The notes under the pieces: model-generated
Databases searched by the model: none
Told to the model about the DNA's origin: nothing
The model's input: the letters and a program-made list of their open reading frames with translations, nothing else
In this document: piece after piece, positions 35,138 to 42,407 of the stretch
Layout of the letters: every line of letters starts with the position of its first letter
How positions within the stretch are numbered: the first letter of the stretch is position 1
NCBI RefSeq assembly: GCF_040253615.1
Contig: NZ_JBEJGY010000004.1
Coordinates: 4,836,001 to 4,900,000 of the forward strand
DNA length: 64,000 nucleotides
From: Streptomyces sp. Edi4
GTDB taxonomy: Bacteria > Actinomycetota > Actinomycetes > Streptomycetales > Streptomycetaceae
Direction of reading: 5' to 3'
Position numbers and translations under genes: made by a program

Positions 35138-35574
35138 GGTGAGCCGGGTTGCCGTGGGCACGGGGCGTGGGGGTTGGGTAGCGCAGGGTTTCGTACCAGT
35201 ACCCGAGGTGTGGGGTTGCCTCTACGAGGGGGCAGGCCAAGGCGGGAGACGCCGCCTGCGCGTGCTGCTGGTCAGGCGCGTACATCCGATCCCTCTCTGC
35301 CGACGGGCGGGGCAGCCCTCCCGTGACCCACCGTGCGGGGGGGTGACAGGGAGGGCAACCGCTGGCGACTCTCCCCCAACAGGCGTGATGGCGTGGAGAT
35401 TGGAACCGCCCGCTCACCGCAGCGGGCGATGCGGGACGGTGTCGCGGTGCGAACGTAGCGCTATGTACGGATGCGTATCAATAGTTTGACGTCTAACGAG
35501 TGAGACGGCATGTGACAACGCGTTGTACGGACGTGAAAGCCCCCCGCCGCAGGGCGAGGGGCCGGGGGGAAGCG
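35138..35574. other. Intergenic region, 437 bases
   Basis: No convincing coding frame. It is locally AT-richer around 35455-35530. Contains an AACGAGTGAGACG element (35495-35507) shared with the HTH/ATPase divergent promoter at 36719, and a G/C hairpin at 35540-35569 near the end of the DUF397 gene. Confidence 0.55.
35540..35569 (-). terminator. Hairpin after the DUF397 gene
   Basis: CCCCCCG (35540-35546) can pair with CGGGGGG (35563-35569), directly after the DUF397 stop on the minus strand. Seven base pairs with a long, partly structured loop. Confidence 0.4.
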
Positions 35575-35769
35575 CTACTTCGCGAGGGCGTCGAACTCGC
35601 CCGCCTGAGCGCCTTGGAGGAACGCGAGGAGCTTCTGCCGGCTCGTCCGCACGATCACGTCGCCGTTGTCGCTCTCGCGGAGGAGGACTTCATCTCCGAC
35701 TCTGGCGAGCTCCAGGCAGTTGCCCTCCGCGTCCGTTGAGAATGAGGACTTTTGCCACTGAATTTCCAC
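35575..35769 (-). CDS. DUF397 protein (WhiJ-system partner)
   Basis: 64 aa. Typical small actinobacterial DUF397 protein: WQKSSFSTDAEGNCLELARV, then VLLRESDNGD and a LLAFLQGAQAGEFDALA end. In Streptomyces such proteins are encoded beside HTH-DUF5753 regulators and are thought to modulate them. GTG 35769 chosen with AAGG 10 bases upstream; a GTG 9 bases earlier is possible. Starts 13 bases after the HTH gene stop. Confidence 0.88.
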   Translation of the reverse strand: MEIQWQKSSFSTDAEGNCLELARVGDEVLLRESDNGDVIVRTSRQKLLAFLQGAQAGEFDALAK

Positions 35770-35782
35770 TGTCTCCACGCCT

Positions 35783-36634
35783 TCATGCTTGTTGAGCGAT
35801 CTCACGAATGAAGTCCCGCGACCTGACCGGGTGCAGCGACCGCTTCTCGGTGCGATCGAGTACGGCCCGGTAGTTGGCGAGAAGGGTTTCGGCGTCCAGG
35901 AACGCCGGGCCTGTTGGGGTGTCCATCTGCACGGTATCGAGCTGTGGCACGGGCCCATAGACGTAGAGCGTGGAACTCCCGGCGTTCGGGATCCCTCCCA
36001 CCGCGAACGGGATGACCCGCACCGTGATGTTGGGACGCTCGGACTGCTTGAGCAGATGGTCGAGCTGAGCCCGGCTGACGTCCGGCCCGCCGAACCGCAT
36101 CCGCAGCGCTGCCTCGTGAATGAGGAAGGTGCAGGGCAGGGGCTCATCACGGTCGAGCACGTCGCGGCGTTTCAGGCGGTGCGACAGGCGGGTGCGCAGG
36201 TCGACGGGGCTCAGTGGCGGCACGGCCTCTTCGAAGACCGCCCGGGCGTAGTCCTCGGTCTGGAGTTGTCCGGGTACGTGCATGATCGTGACGCTGCGGA
36301 GCCTGGTGGCCCGGTGTTCCAGCTCGGCGAGATCGAGCGCGGCACTCGACAGCCGGTCGCGGTAGTCGTCCCACCACCCGCCGGAGCGCTCCTCGGCCAT
36401 GGACACCAGGGCATCGACGTATGCGGAGTCAGGGCACTGGTAGAGGGTGGCCCAGGTGCGCACGCGCTCGCCGCTGAGCCCGAACCGCCCCGACTCGCTG
36501 TTGCTGATGGTCGTGCGGTCCGTGCCGACCAGTTCGGCGGCGGCGGAGGGCAGGAGGCCGGCGTGCTCGCGCATCTTTCGAAGCTCTGCCCCCAACCGTC
36601 GTTGCCTTGCGGTCGGAGCCTTCCTCGGCGGCAT
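35783..36634 (-). CDS. HTH (XRE) regulator with DUF5753 domain, WhiJ-like
   Basis: 283 aa. N-terminal helix-turn-helix (LGAELRKMREHAG, AAELVGTDRTTISNSESGRFG) and a C-terminal DUF5753 ligand-type domain (VPGQLQTEDYARAVFEEA, QLDHLLKQSERPNITVRVIPF, ETLLANYRAVLDR). Members regulate development and antibiotic production together with a DUF397 partner. Forms an operon with the DUF397 gene and diverges from the ATPase gene. Confidence 0.9.
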   Translation of the reverse strand: MPPRKAPTARQRRLGAELRKMREHAGLLPSAAAELVGTDRTTISNSESGRFGLSGERVRTWATLYQCPDSAYVDALVSMAEERSGGWWDDYRDRLSSAALDLAELEHRATRLRSVTIMHVPGQLQTEDYARAVFEEAVPPLSPVDLRTRLSHRLKRRDVLDRDEPLPCTFLIHEAALRMRFGGPDVSRAQLDHLLKQSERPNITVRVIPFAVGGIPNAGSSTLYVYGPVPQLDTVQMDTPTGPAFLDAETLLANYRAVLDRTEKRSLHPVRSRDFIREIAQQA

Positions 36635-36718
36635 CTGCCTCCCCTTCTGTCCGTGCTCAGTGTGGCCCTGCTCGGCTGTGACGGTCCAGCCGGCTCCTCA
36701 CTTGAGCCAACTTCGTAC

Positions 36719-36731
36719 AACGAGTGATACG
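36719..36731 (+). promoter_or_regulatory. Candidate operator element in the HTH/ATPase divergent region
   Basis: AACGAGTGATACG, matching 12 of 13 bases with the element at 35495-35507. The two copies flank the HTH-DUF397 operon, which suggests binding by that regulator. Unproven. Confidence 0.3.
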
Positions 36732-36878
36732 CACCGCCATGTTTCTTCCCAGCACCGCGCCGCACGCCGGGGAGCCCGAAGTGCAGCCATTCGTACGCCC
36801 GTTGGGGCGTGAGGAACCGTACGGCCATCGCCACGTGTGGTGGGCGGCGCGAGCCCTGACCGCGTTGGGAGAGACGCC

Positions 36879-37334
36879 ATGACCCTCACGGCATCAACAC
36901 CGTCCGCCCCGCCCGAATCCGCCCCCACCAGAACACACCGGCTGACCACCGCGAACCGCGCCACCGCGGCGGCCGAGCTGCGCGCGATCGTGGCCGCGCT
37001 GCTCCGGGTCGCCGGACACGGACCGCTGGTCGAGTCCGCGACGCTCTGCACGAGCGAACTCGTGACGAACGTCCACCGGCACACCCGGGCCCGGCTCGTG
37101 CACGTGGAGGTCGTGCTGGGCGAGGTCGAGGTGACGGTGCGCGTCTACGACGACCAGCCGCGCCCGCCGCTCGCCCCGACCGGAGCGGATTCCGAGTACC
37201 GGGAGAGCGGGCGCGGACTGACGCTGGTCAACGAGCTGGCCGACGCGTGGGGCACGACGCGCTTCGGCGCACCCCGGCCGACCTCGAAGGCCGTGTGGTT
37301 CCGCATGGTCAAGGGCGGGCGGGGGGTGTCGTGA
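36879..37334 (+). CDS. Anti-sigma-factor-like HATPase
   Basis: 151 aa. GHKL ATP-binding domain of the RsbW/SpoIIAB type: LCTSELVTNVHRH is the N box (with Glu and Asn) and YRESGRGLTLVNELADAWG the G1/G2 region. ATG 36879 with GGGAGAG 7 bases upstream. In Streptomyces such single-domain kinases accompany HTH-DUF5753/DUF397 pairs. No anti-sigma antagonist or sigma gene is nearby. Confidence 0.88.
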   Translation: MTLTASTPSAPPESAPTRTHRLTTANRATAAAELRAIVAALLRVAGHGPLVESATLCTSELVTNVHRHTRARLVHVEVVLGEVEVTVRVYDDQPRPPLAPTGADSEYRESGRGLTLVNELADAWGTTRFGAPRPTSKAVWFRMVKGGRGVS

Positions 37335-37382
37335 GCGTGCCGGGCCTCGTCTGGGCCCTGCCCGGCGCAGCTGGCGCTCTCG

Positions 37383-37709
37383 CTACTTCGCGAAGTGGTC
37401 GAACTCGCCCTTCTTGACCCCTTCGATGAAGGCCGCCAGGTTGGCCCTGGTGGTGATGATCTCAGCATCCGGCAGCAGACTTTCGCGGACGCGGATCGTG
37501 CCTCCTTCGGCGCCGGCCTGGAGCTCAATGCAGTTCTCGCCACCGCCACCGGAGGCGGTCGCTTTCTGCCAGTTGTCGGGTGCTGAACTCCCGCCCTGGG
37601 TTCTCACAGTCCTCCGGTTGCCCACTGGTGGCGTCGGCATACAGGACGTGGAGTCGGCTCCTGAAAAGGAGGGCTTCTGCTGATTGCTCCCGTTGATCCC
37701 GTCCGTCAT
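37383..37709 (-). CDS. Second DUF397 protein with N-terminal extension
   Basis: 108 aa from ATG 37709 (GAGG 7 bases upstream). The C-terminal 65 residues are a DUF397 domain (NWQKATASGGGGENCIELQAG, TIRVRESLLPDAEIITTRANL, FIEGVKKGEFDHFAK). The first 40 residues are Ser/Thr/Gln-rich with weak third-position bias. A GTG at 37607 preceded by GGAGG would give a standard-length 74-aa protein and may be the true start. It converges on the ATPase gene and lacks its own HTH partner. Confidence 0.8.
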   Translation of the reverse strand: MTDGINGSNQQKPSFSGADSTSCMPTPPVGNRRTVRTQGGSSAPDNWQKATASGGGGENCIELQAGAEGGTIRVRESLLPDAEIITTRANLAAFIEGVKKGEFDHFAK

Positions 37710-37811
37710 CCGCCTGCCTCGCCTTCGAGCAACGCTATGTCTGTGGGCGGCACTTTGCCACCCAAGGGCAAGTGGGGGCCGCCGGTCGGCCGAAGATCTC
37801 GCGCCGCCCGG

Positions 37812-38384
37812 TCAGCGCACCACGTCGAACACGTTCTTCTGCACCCCGTTCGCGTACGCCTCGGACTCCACCAGCTTCAGCCGCCGCACATCCTTGTCCG
37901 CCGTGCTGAACAGCCGCTTGCCCGCGCCGAGCAGGAGGGGGAAGACCAGCAGGTGGTAGCGGTCGATCAGGTCCGCGTCCGAGAGGGCGCGGTTCAGGGT
38001 GGCGCTGCCGTGGACGATGATCGGGCCGCCGTCGGTCTGCTTCAGGGCGGCCACCTCTTCAAGGCCGCGCAGGATCGTGGTCTCGCCCCAGTCCGACACC
38101 AGGCCGTCCTCGGTGAGGGTGGTCGAGACGACGTACTTGGGCATCACCTTGTAACCGGCGAAGTCCTCCATACCGGGCCACACGGGGCTGAACGCCTCGT
38201 AACTCACGCGGCCCAGGAGCATCGCGGTGGCCTCGTCCTGTTCGCGGCCCTTGATCTCGAACGCCTCGGGCAGGAACTCGGTGTGCTTGAAGGTCCAGCC
38301 GGCGTTGCGGTAACCGGACTCGCCGCCCGGGGCCTCCACGACGCCGTCCAGTGAGATGAAGGCGGTGCTGATCAAGGTGCGCAT
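37812..38384 (-). CDS. Dihydrofolate reductase-fold (RibD C-terminal-like) protein
   Basis: 190 aa. ATG 38384 with GAGGGC 6 bases upstream. DHFR/RibD-C fold signs: STAFISLDGVVEAPGG, AMLLGRVSYEAFSPVWP (NADPH-binding loop), VVSTTLTEDG, IIVHGSATLNRAL and LLVFPLLLGAGKRLF. Members of this family are mostly of unknown substrate; a true folate reductase is unlikely. Confidence 0.88.
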   Translation of the reverse strand: MRTLISTAFISLDGVVEAPGGESGYRNAGWTFKHTEFLPEAFEIKGREQDEATAMLLGRVSYEAFSPVWPGMEDFAGYKVMPKYVVSTTLTEDGLVSDWGETTILRGLEEVAALKQTDGGPIIVHGSATLNRALSDADLIDRYHLLVFPLLLGAGKRLFSTADKDVRRLKLVESEAYANGVQKNVFDVVR

Positions 38385-38508
38385 CGAAAGCCCTCGGGTT
38401 CGTGGCGGAATACGTACGGTGCGCGCACCGGCCAGGGCCGCCGGGACGTGCTCACGCGCATTCTGACCCCGGGTCACACCGGAACTCATCGACCGCCGCG
38501 CGCCCCGT

Positions 38509-39060
38509 TCAGCAGCGCCGCTCCACCTCGTCCGTCCAGCGGACGGGGACCTCTCCGGCGAACCGGGACAGACCGGTGCGCAGTTCGTCCGGGGAGAGGC
38601 CGCCGTTCTGGCGGCGCGCGACATATTCGTGGCGCCTGCCGTCGTGCAGCGTCACCCACACCGCGCGGTGGTGCTCGTAGCCGCCGGCCGTCCCCTCGTC
38701 GCCGAGCTCCCAGATCGCGACCGTGCCCACCTCGATCTCGCGCACCTGCGACCAGGCCGCGTCGAACCGGGTGGCGAGGTGTATGCCCCGCGCGTCCGCG
38801 CGGATGACCGGACGCAGCGCCCCGTACACGCAGGCGACGACCAGGAACGCGCCGGCGCCGAGGACGAACAGCGCGAACCCCCAGCCGAAGGCGAGTTTGG
38901 ACCAGTTGATCGGGCCCTGCCAGGGGCGGATGCCGGTGAGCATCCACAGCCCCAGCGCCATGAACACGATGCCGATCGCCGCGAACATGCCGAGTCCGTC
39001 GGCGTACACCTCGTACGGCTCATACGGCCCCGGTCCCGCGTCCCGCACCCGCTCGTCCAT
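38509..39060 (-). CDS. Two-helix membrane protein with PH-like tail
   Basis: 183 aa. Two transmembrane helices (MFAAIGIVFMALGLWML and GWGFALFVLGAGAFLVVACVYG), then a soluble beta-rich domain beginning VIRADARGIHLATRF, the pattern of bacterial PH (bPH2-like) domains. ATG 39060 follows GGGGGTGGG. No specific function assigned. Confidence 0.75.
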   Translation of the reverse strand: MDERVRDAGPGPYEPYEVYADGLGMFAAIGIVFMALGLWMLTGIRPWQGPINWSKLAFGWGFALFVLGAGAFLVVACVYGALRPVIRADARGIHLATRFDAAWSQVREIEVGTVAIWELGDEGTAGGYEHHRAVWVTLHDGRRHEYVARRQNGGLSPDELRTGLSRFAGEVPVRWTDEVERRC

Positions 39061-39204
39061 ATGCCCACCCCCGATAGGGGATGCTGCCCGGAAACGGGCA
39101 GAGTTCAACACAATTAGGGCACGCCGAAGGGCCGTTGCTCCCGAGCGGGGGAGCGACGGCCCTTGCGGAAGGTGCGCGTGCGGCTCAGAAGGCCGCTGAA
39201 CGCC

Positions 39205-40029
39205 TCAGAGAACGCGGACGGCGCCCGAGGGGGAGTCCCAGTCCAGGCTGCGCTCGACGACGCCGGTGGAGGGGTTCTGAGCGCCGACGAACTTGCCGCC
39301 GCCCACGTAGATCGCCACGTGGTACGCGGAGCCCTTGCCGCCCCAGTACAGGACGTCGCCCGGCTGGAGGTTGGACAGCGAGACATCGGTGCCGGTGGCC
39401 GACTGGTCCTGCGAGACGCGCGGCAGGTCGACGCCGACCTGGCGGTAGGCGGCCTGCACGAGACCGGAGCAGTCGTACGCGCTGGAGCCGGTGGCGCCGG
39501 AGACGTACGCCTTGCCGACCTGGGCCAGCGCGAAGTTGACGATGGCGGCGGCCGAACCGGTGGCGGTGGACGACTTCACCGAGGTCGTGCCGGTGGAGGT
39601 GGCCGCGACCGACTTCAGCGTGGTGCGCTCGGCGGAGCGGGAGGCGCGCTCGGCGGCGTCGGCCTTCGCCTCGGCCTCGGCGTCCGCCTTGGCCTTGGCT
39701 TCGGCGGCCTTCTTCTCGGCGTCGTCCTTGGCCTGCTTGGCGTCCTTGGCGGCGCTGGTCGCGGCGGCGTCCTGGGCGGCCTGGAGCTGGAGGTCGGCGG
39801 CGATCGCCTTGGTGGCCTGGGCGGAGGCGGCCGCGGTGGTCGCGAGGTCGCCCGTCAGCGTCGGCATCTCGATGGTCTCGGTGACCGGCTGGGCGGCGAT
39901 GGCGGGGGCGGCCGCGCCTGCCAGCGCGATGGTGCTGAGTACGCCACCGGCAACTCCGGCCCGGAGCGAGACCTTCGAGGCGCTGCGGCGGGGCTTCCGG
40001 TGGCTGGGTATGTGAGCGGTGTGGGACAT
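39205..40029 (-). CDS. NlpC/P60 peptidoglycan endopeptidase
   Basis: 274 aa secreted cell-wall hydrolase. Signal peptide ends AIAA near residue 46; an Ala/Lys/Glu-rich coiled coil (about 90-130) precedes the C-terminal NlpC/P60 domain with catalytic Cys187 (YDCSGL) and His237 (YHVAIYV). Such enzymes cut stem peptides during growth and germination. ATG 40029 gives the signal peptide; the ribosome site is weak. Divergent from nuoA, with a Crp-type site about 240 bases upstream. Confidence 0.92.
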   Translation of the reverse strand: MSHTAHIPSHRKPRRSASKVSLRAGVAGGVLSTIALAGAAAPAIAAQPVTETIEMPTLTGDLATTAAASAQATKAIAADLQLQAAQDAAATSAAKDAKQAKDDAEKKAAEAKAKADAEAEAKADAAERASRSAERTTLKSVAATSTGTTSVKSSTATGSAAAIVNFALAQVGKAYVSGATGSSAYDCSGLVQAAYRQVGVDLPRVSQDQSATGTDVSLSNLQPGDVLYWGGKGSAYHVAIYVGGGKFVGAQNPSTGVVERSLDWDSPSGAVRVL

Positions 40030-40091
40030 GGGAATAACCGCTATCAGGGGTTCGGGGTTCCCTTCAAGAAACGTGTGCTGCGCCACAGTTG

Positions 40092-40126
40092 GCCCCGGAG
40101 ACTGTGAATCCGCTTCACGCCGGGGC
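40092..40126 (-). promoter_or_regulatory. Two-level hairpin in the NlpC/P60 leader
   Basis: Outer stem GCCCCGG/CCGGGGC (40092-40098 with 40120-40126) encloses an inner stem GTGAA/TTCAC (40104-40108 with 40114-40118). It lies about 65-100 bases before the start codon, in the probable 5' leader. Could be an RNA control element or a protein site. Confidence 0.4.
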
Positions 40127-40267
40127 TTATTGACGCCGTAACGGACAAACCTGGCAGCACCAAACAGGCCTGTGATCTTGCGTTTTCCATGAAACGCCCG
40201 AATTGCCCGGCGCTTACCATCCCCTCACGTCGATGGCCAAGCCCCGTTGATTTCCCGCGCGTTGGTG

Positions 40268-40283
40268 TGTGACACAGGTCACA
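40268..40283. promoter_or_regulatory. Crp-type binding site
   Basis: TGTGACACAGGTCACA fits TGTGA-N6-TCACA and also the Streptomyces Crp pattern GTG-N6-GNCAC. Wall hydrolases are known Crp-regulated genes in actinobacteria, so the NlpC/P60 gene is the likelier target than nuoA, 470 bases away. Confidence 0.55.
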
Positions 40284-40617
40284 GCATGAAGAGATCGGGT
40301 CGGGCGGAGAGAGGCCGCGCGACTCGTGAACGCGCGCACGCGTCCACCGACGGGCGCCGAAGCCCCCCGCACGAGTGAGCGCCGGGCGCTTATCACTGAA
40401 GGCGCTTGCCCTGCCAATTTGCCTGTAGCGCACATCTCTTGATAATGCCAGACCGTCGATGACCAGGGGTAACACCTCGGGATGTCACGTCTCGTGATCA
40501 CTCAGGCGCTTCGCGTATGAAGATCACCGCTCATCCGACTTGATGATCCTTCGTCAGGTGGTGGAGATCACAAAGGCGTTGGCGTACCCCGTGTCGCAGA
40601 TCACAGACCGCCGGGCA

Positions 40618-40655
40618 TAAGATGCGGGGCAGTCGGGCTTGTGAACTGCCTCACA
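40618..40655 (+). promoter_or_regulatory. nuo promoter -10 box and Rex operator
   Basis: TAAGAT (40618-40623) is a candidate -10. The palindrome TGTGAACTGCCTCACA (40640-40655) differs by one base from the Streptomyces Rex operator TGTGAAC-N3-TTCACA. Rex binds when NADH is low and represses respiratory genes, and nuo is an established type of Rex target. Placed at or just after the predicted transcription start, about 100 bases before nuoA, it is positioned to repress. The -35 box is not clear. Confidence 0.65.
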
Positions 40656-40753
40656 TGTGGGCGATCTTCGCGCCGTGCGAAGGGGCGACAGGGCGGTTCG
40701 CGGGGCCCGCTGTGCGGTCCAACGGTCAAGGACGACTGGAAGGAGCGAGGAGC

Positions 40754-41113
40754 GTGAATGCCTACGCGCCCATCCTCGTGCTCGGCGCCCTCGGGGCAGG
40801 GTTTGCGATCTTTTCCGTGGTCATGGCCACGCTTATCGGCCCAAAAAGGTACAACCGGGCGAAACTTGAGGCGTACGAGTGCGGCATCGAACCCACTCCC
40901 ACGCCGGCCGGCGGCGGTCGCTTCCCGATCAAGTACTACCTGACGGCGATGCTCTTCATCGTCTTCGACATCGAGATCGTCTTCCTCTACCCCTGGGCGG
41001 TCACCTTCGACGCCCTGGGGCTTTTCGGGCTCGTGGAGATGCTGCTCTTCGTGCTCACCGTCTTCGTCGCCTACGCGTATGTGTGGCGGCGCGGCGGCCT
41101 GGAATGGGACTGA
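40754..41113 (+). CDS. nuoA: NADH-quinone oxidoreductase subunit A
   Basis: 119 aa membrane subunit with three helices at the hinge of the membrane and peripheral arms of complex I. Signature YECGIEPT and FPIKYYLTAMLFIVFDIEIVFLYPW (partly quoted as YYLTAMLFIVFDIEI). GTG start with GGAGCGAGGAG upstream. First gene of a 14-gene operon; nuoB starts 17 bases after its stop. Confidence 0.97.
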   Translation: MNAYAPILVLGALGAGFAIFSVVMATLIGPKRYNRAKLEAYECGIEPTPTPAGGGRFPIKYYLTAMLFIVFDIEIVFLYPWAVTFDALGLFGLVEMLLFVLTVFVAYAYVWRRGGLEWD

Positions 41114-41130
41114 GGGGCTGAGGGGCACTT

Positions 41131-41685
41131 ATGGGACTCGAAGAGAAACTGCCTAGCGGCTTCGTACTGAGCACGGTTGAGCAGGCCGCGGGCTGGGTGC
41201 GCAAGGCGTCCGTCTTCCCCGCCACCTTCGGCCTCGCCTGCTGCGCCATCGAGATGATGACGACGGGCGCGGGCCGCTACGACCTGGCCCGGTTCGGCAT
41301 GGAGGTCTTCCGAGGCTCCCCGCGCCAGGCCGACCTGATGATCGTGGCCGGTCGGGTCAGCCAGAAGATGGCGCCGGTCCTGCGGCAGGTCTACGACCAG
41401 ATGCCCAACCCCAAGTGGGTCATTTCCATGGGGGTTTGCGCCTCATCGGGCGGAATGTTCAACAATTACGCGATTGTCCAGGGCGTTGACCACATTGTTC
41501 CGGTTGATATCTATCTGCCCGGTTGCCCGCCCCGCCCCGAGATGCTGATCGACGCCATCCTCAAGCTCCACCAGAAGATCCAGAGCTCCAAGCTCGGGGT
41601 CAACCAGCAGGAGGCGGCCCGTGAGGCGGAGGAGGCGGCCCTCAAGGCGCTCCCCACCATCGAGATGAAGGGGCTGCTGCGGTGA
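41131..41685 (+). CDS. nuoB: NADH-quinone oxidoreductase subunit B
   Basis: 184 aa. Carries the N2 [4Fe-4S] cluster next to the quinone site. Tandem cysteines in LACCAIEMM, a third in GVCASSGG and a fourth in LPGCPPRPE are all present. A C-terminal helix rich in Glu/Ala (QQEAAREAEEAAL) extends the usual length. ATG follows GAGG; stop overlaps nuoC by GTGA. Confidence 0.97.
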   Translation: MGLEEKLPSGFVLSTVEQAAGWVRKASVFPATFGLACCAIEMMTTGAGRYDLARFGMEVFRGSPRQADLMIVAGRVSQKMAPVLRQVYDQMPNPKWVISMGVCASSGGMFNNYAIVQGVDHIVPVDIYLPGCPPRPEMLIDAILKLHQKIQSSKLGVNQQEAAREAEEAALKALPTIEMKGLLR

Positions 41686-42407
41686 GCTCTCCCGATACTC
41701 CCGACACCCCCGAGCAGAGCGGGGTACCCGCCCCGCGCGAGAACACCGGCGACGTCATCGGCGTACGCAAGGGCATGTTCGGGGCCGCCGACGGCGGTGA
41801 CACCAGCGGCTACGGCGGCGTCATCAAGACCGTGACGCTGCCCGGCGCCGCCTCCCGCCCCTACGGCGGCTGGTTCGACGAGGTGGCCGACGAACTCGAA
41901 GGCGCCCTGGAGGAGCAGGGCTTGCTGCCCGAGAACGCCATCGAGAAGACGGTCGTCGACCGGGGCGAGCTCACCTTCCACATCGCGCGCGAACACCTGC
42001 CGCGCGTCGCCCGCACCCTGCGCGACGACCCGGCCCTGCGCTTCGAGCTCTGTACGGGCGTCAGCGGCGTCCACTTCCTCGGAGACAAGGGCCGCGAGCT
42101 GCACGCCGTCTACCACCTGCGCTCCCTCACCCACGGCCGGCTCATCCGGCTCGACGTGAGCGCCCCCGACAGCGACCCGCACATCCCCTCGCTCGTCGAG
42201 GTCTATCCGACCAACGACTGGCACGAGCGCGAGACCTACGACTTCTTCGGTCTCGTCTTCGACGGCCATCCCGCCCTCACCCGGATCATGATGCCGGACG
42301 ACTGGCAGGGCCACCCGCAGCGCAAGGACTACCCCCTCGGCGGCATCGCGGTCGAGTACAAGGGCGCCCAGATCCCGGCTCCGGACCAGCGGAGGTCGTA
42401 CACCTGA
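41682..42407 (+). CDS. nuoC: NADH-quinone oxidoreductase subunit C
   Basis: 241 aa, 30-kDa peripheral subunit. The signature region reads HERETYDFFGLVFDGHP, then LTRIMMPDDWQGHPQRKDYPLGG. It has an N-terminal acidic extension of about 60 residues relative to short homologues. GTG start overlaps the nuoB stop; its stop overlaps nuoD by one base. Confidence 0.97.
   Translation: MSSPDTPDTPEQSGVPAPRENTGDVIGVRKGMFGAADGGDTSGYGGVIKTVTLPGAASRPYGGWFDEVADELEGALEEQGLLPENAIEKTVVDRGELTFHIAREHLPRVARTLRDDPALRFELCTGVSGVHFLGDKGRELHAVYHLRSLTHGRLIRLDVSAPDSDPHIPSLVEVYPTNDWHERETYDFFGLVFDGHPALTRIMMPDDWQGHPQRKDYPLGGIAVEYKGAQIPAPDQRRSYT

Larger units (their letters stand above)
40030..40753. other. Long divergent regulatory region between the NlpC/P60 gene and nuoA
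   Basis: 724 bases without a gene. It contains an extended hairpin near the NlpC/P60 gene (40092-40126), a Crp-type palindrome (40268-40283), four GATCAC hexamers (40496, 40522, 40566, 40599; the first within the palindrome GTGATCAC), a -10-like TAAGAT (40618-40623) and a Rex-type operator (40640-40655). Confidence 0.7.

Noticed and set aside
34644..35417. Alternative 257-codon minus-strand frame over the MenJ-like gene end and downstream
   Set aside because: It is Pro/Arg/His-rich and out of register with the GC3 signal, which follows the 34805-35137 frame.
40268..40283. Second Rex operator
   Set aside because: It fits the loose TGTGA-N6-TCACA pattern, but lacks the AAC extension of the Streptomyces Rex operator and fits the Crp pattern better.
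40030..40500. c-di-AMP (ydaO) riboswitch before the NlpC/P60 gene
   Set aside because: Such riboswitches often precede wall hydrolases in Streptomyces, but neither the CAGCTAACC-type 3' core nor the paired G-rich modules were found on the minus strand here; only a simple two-level hairpin is present.
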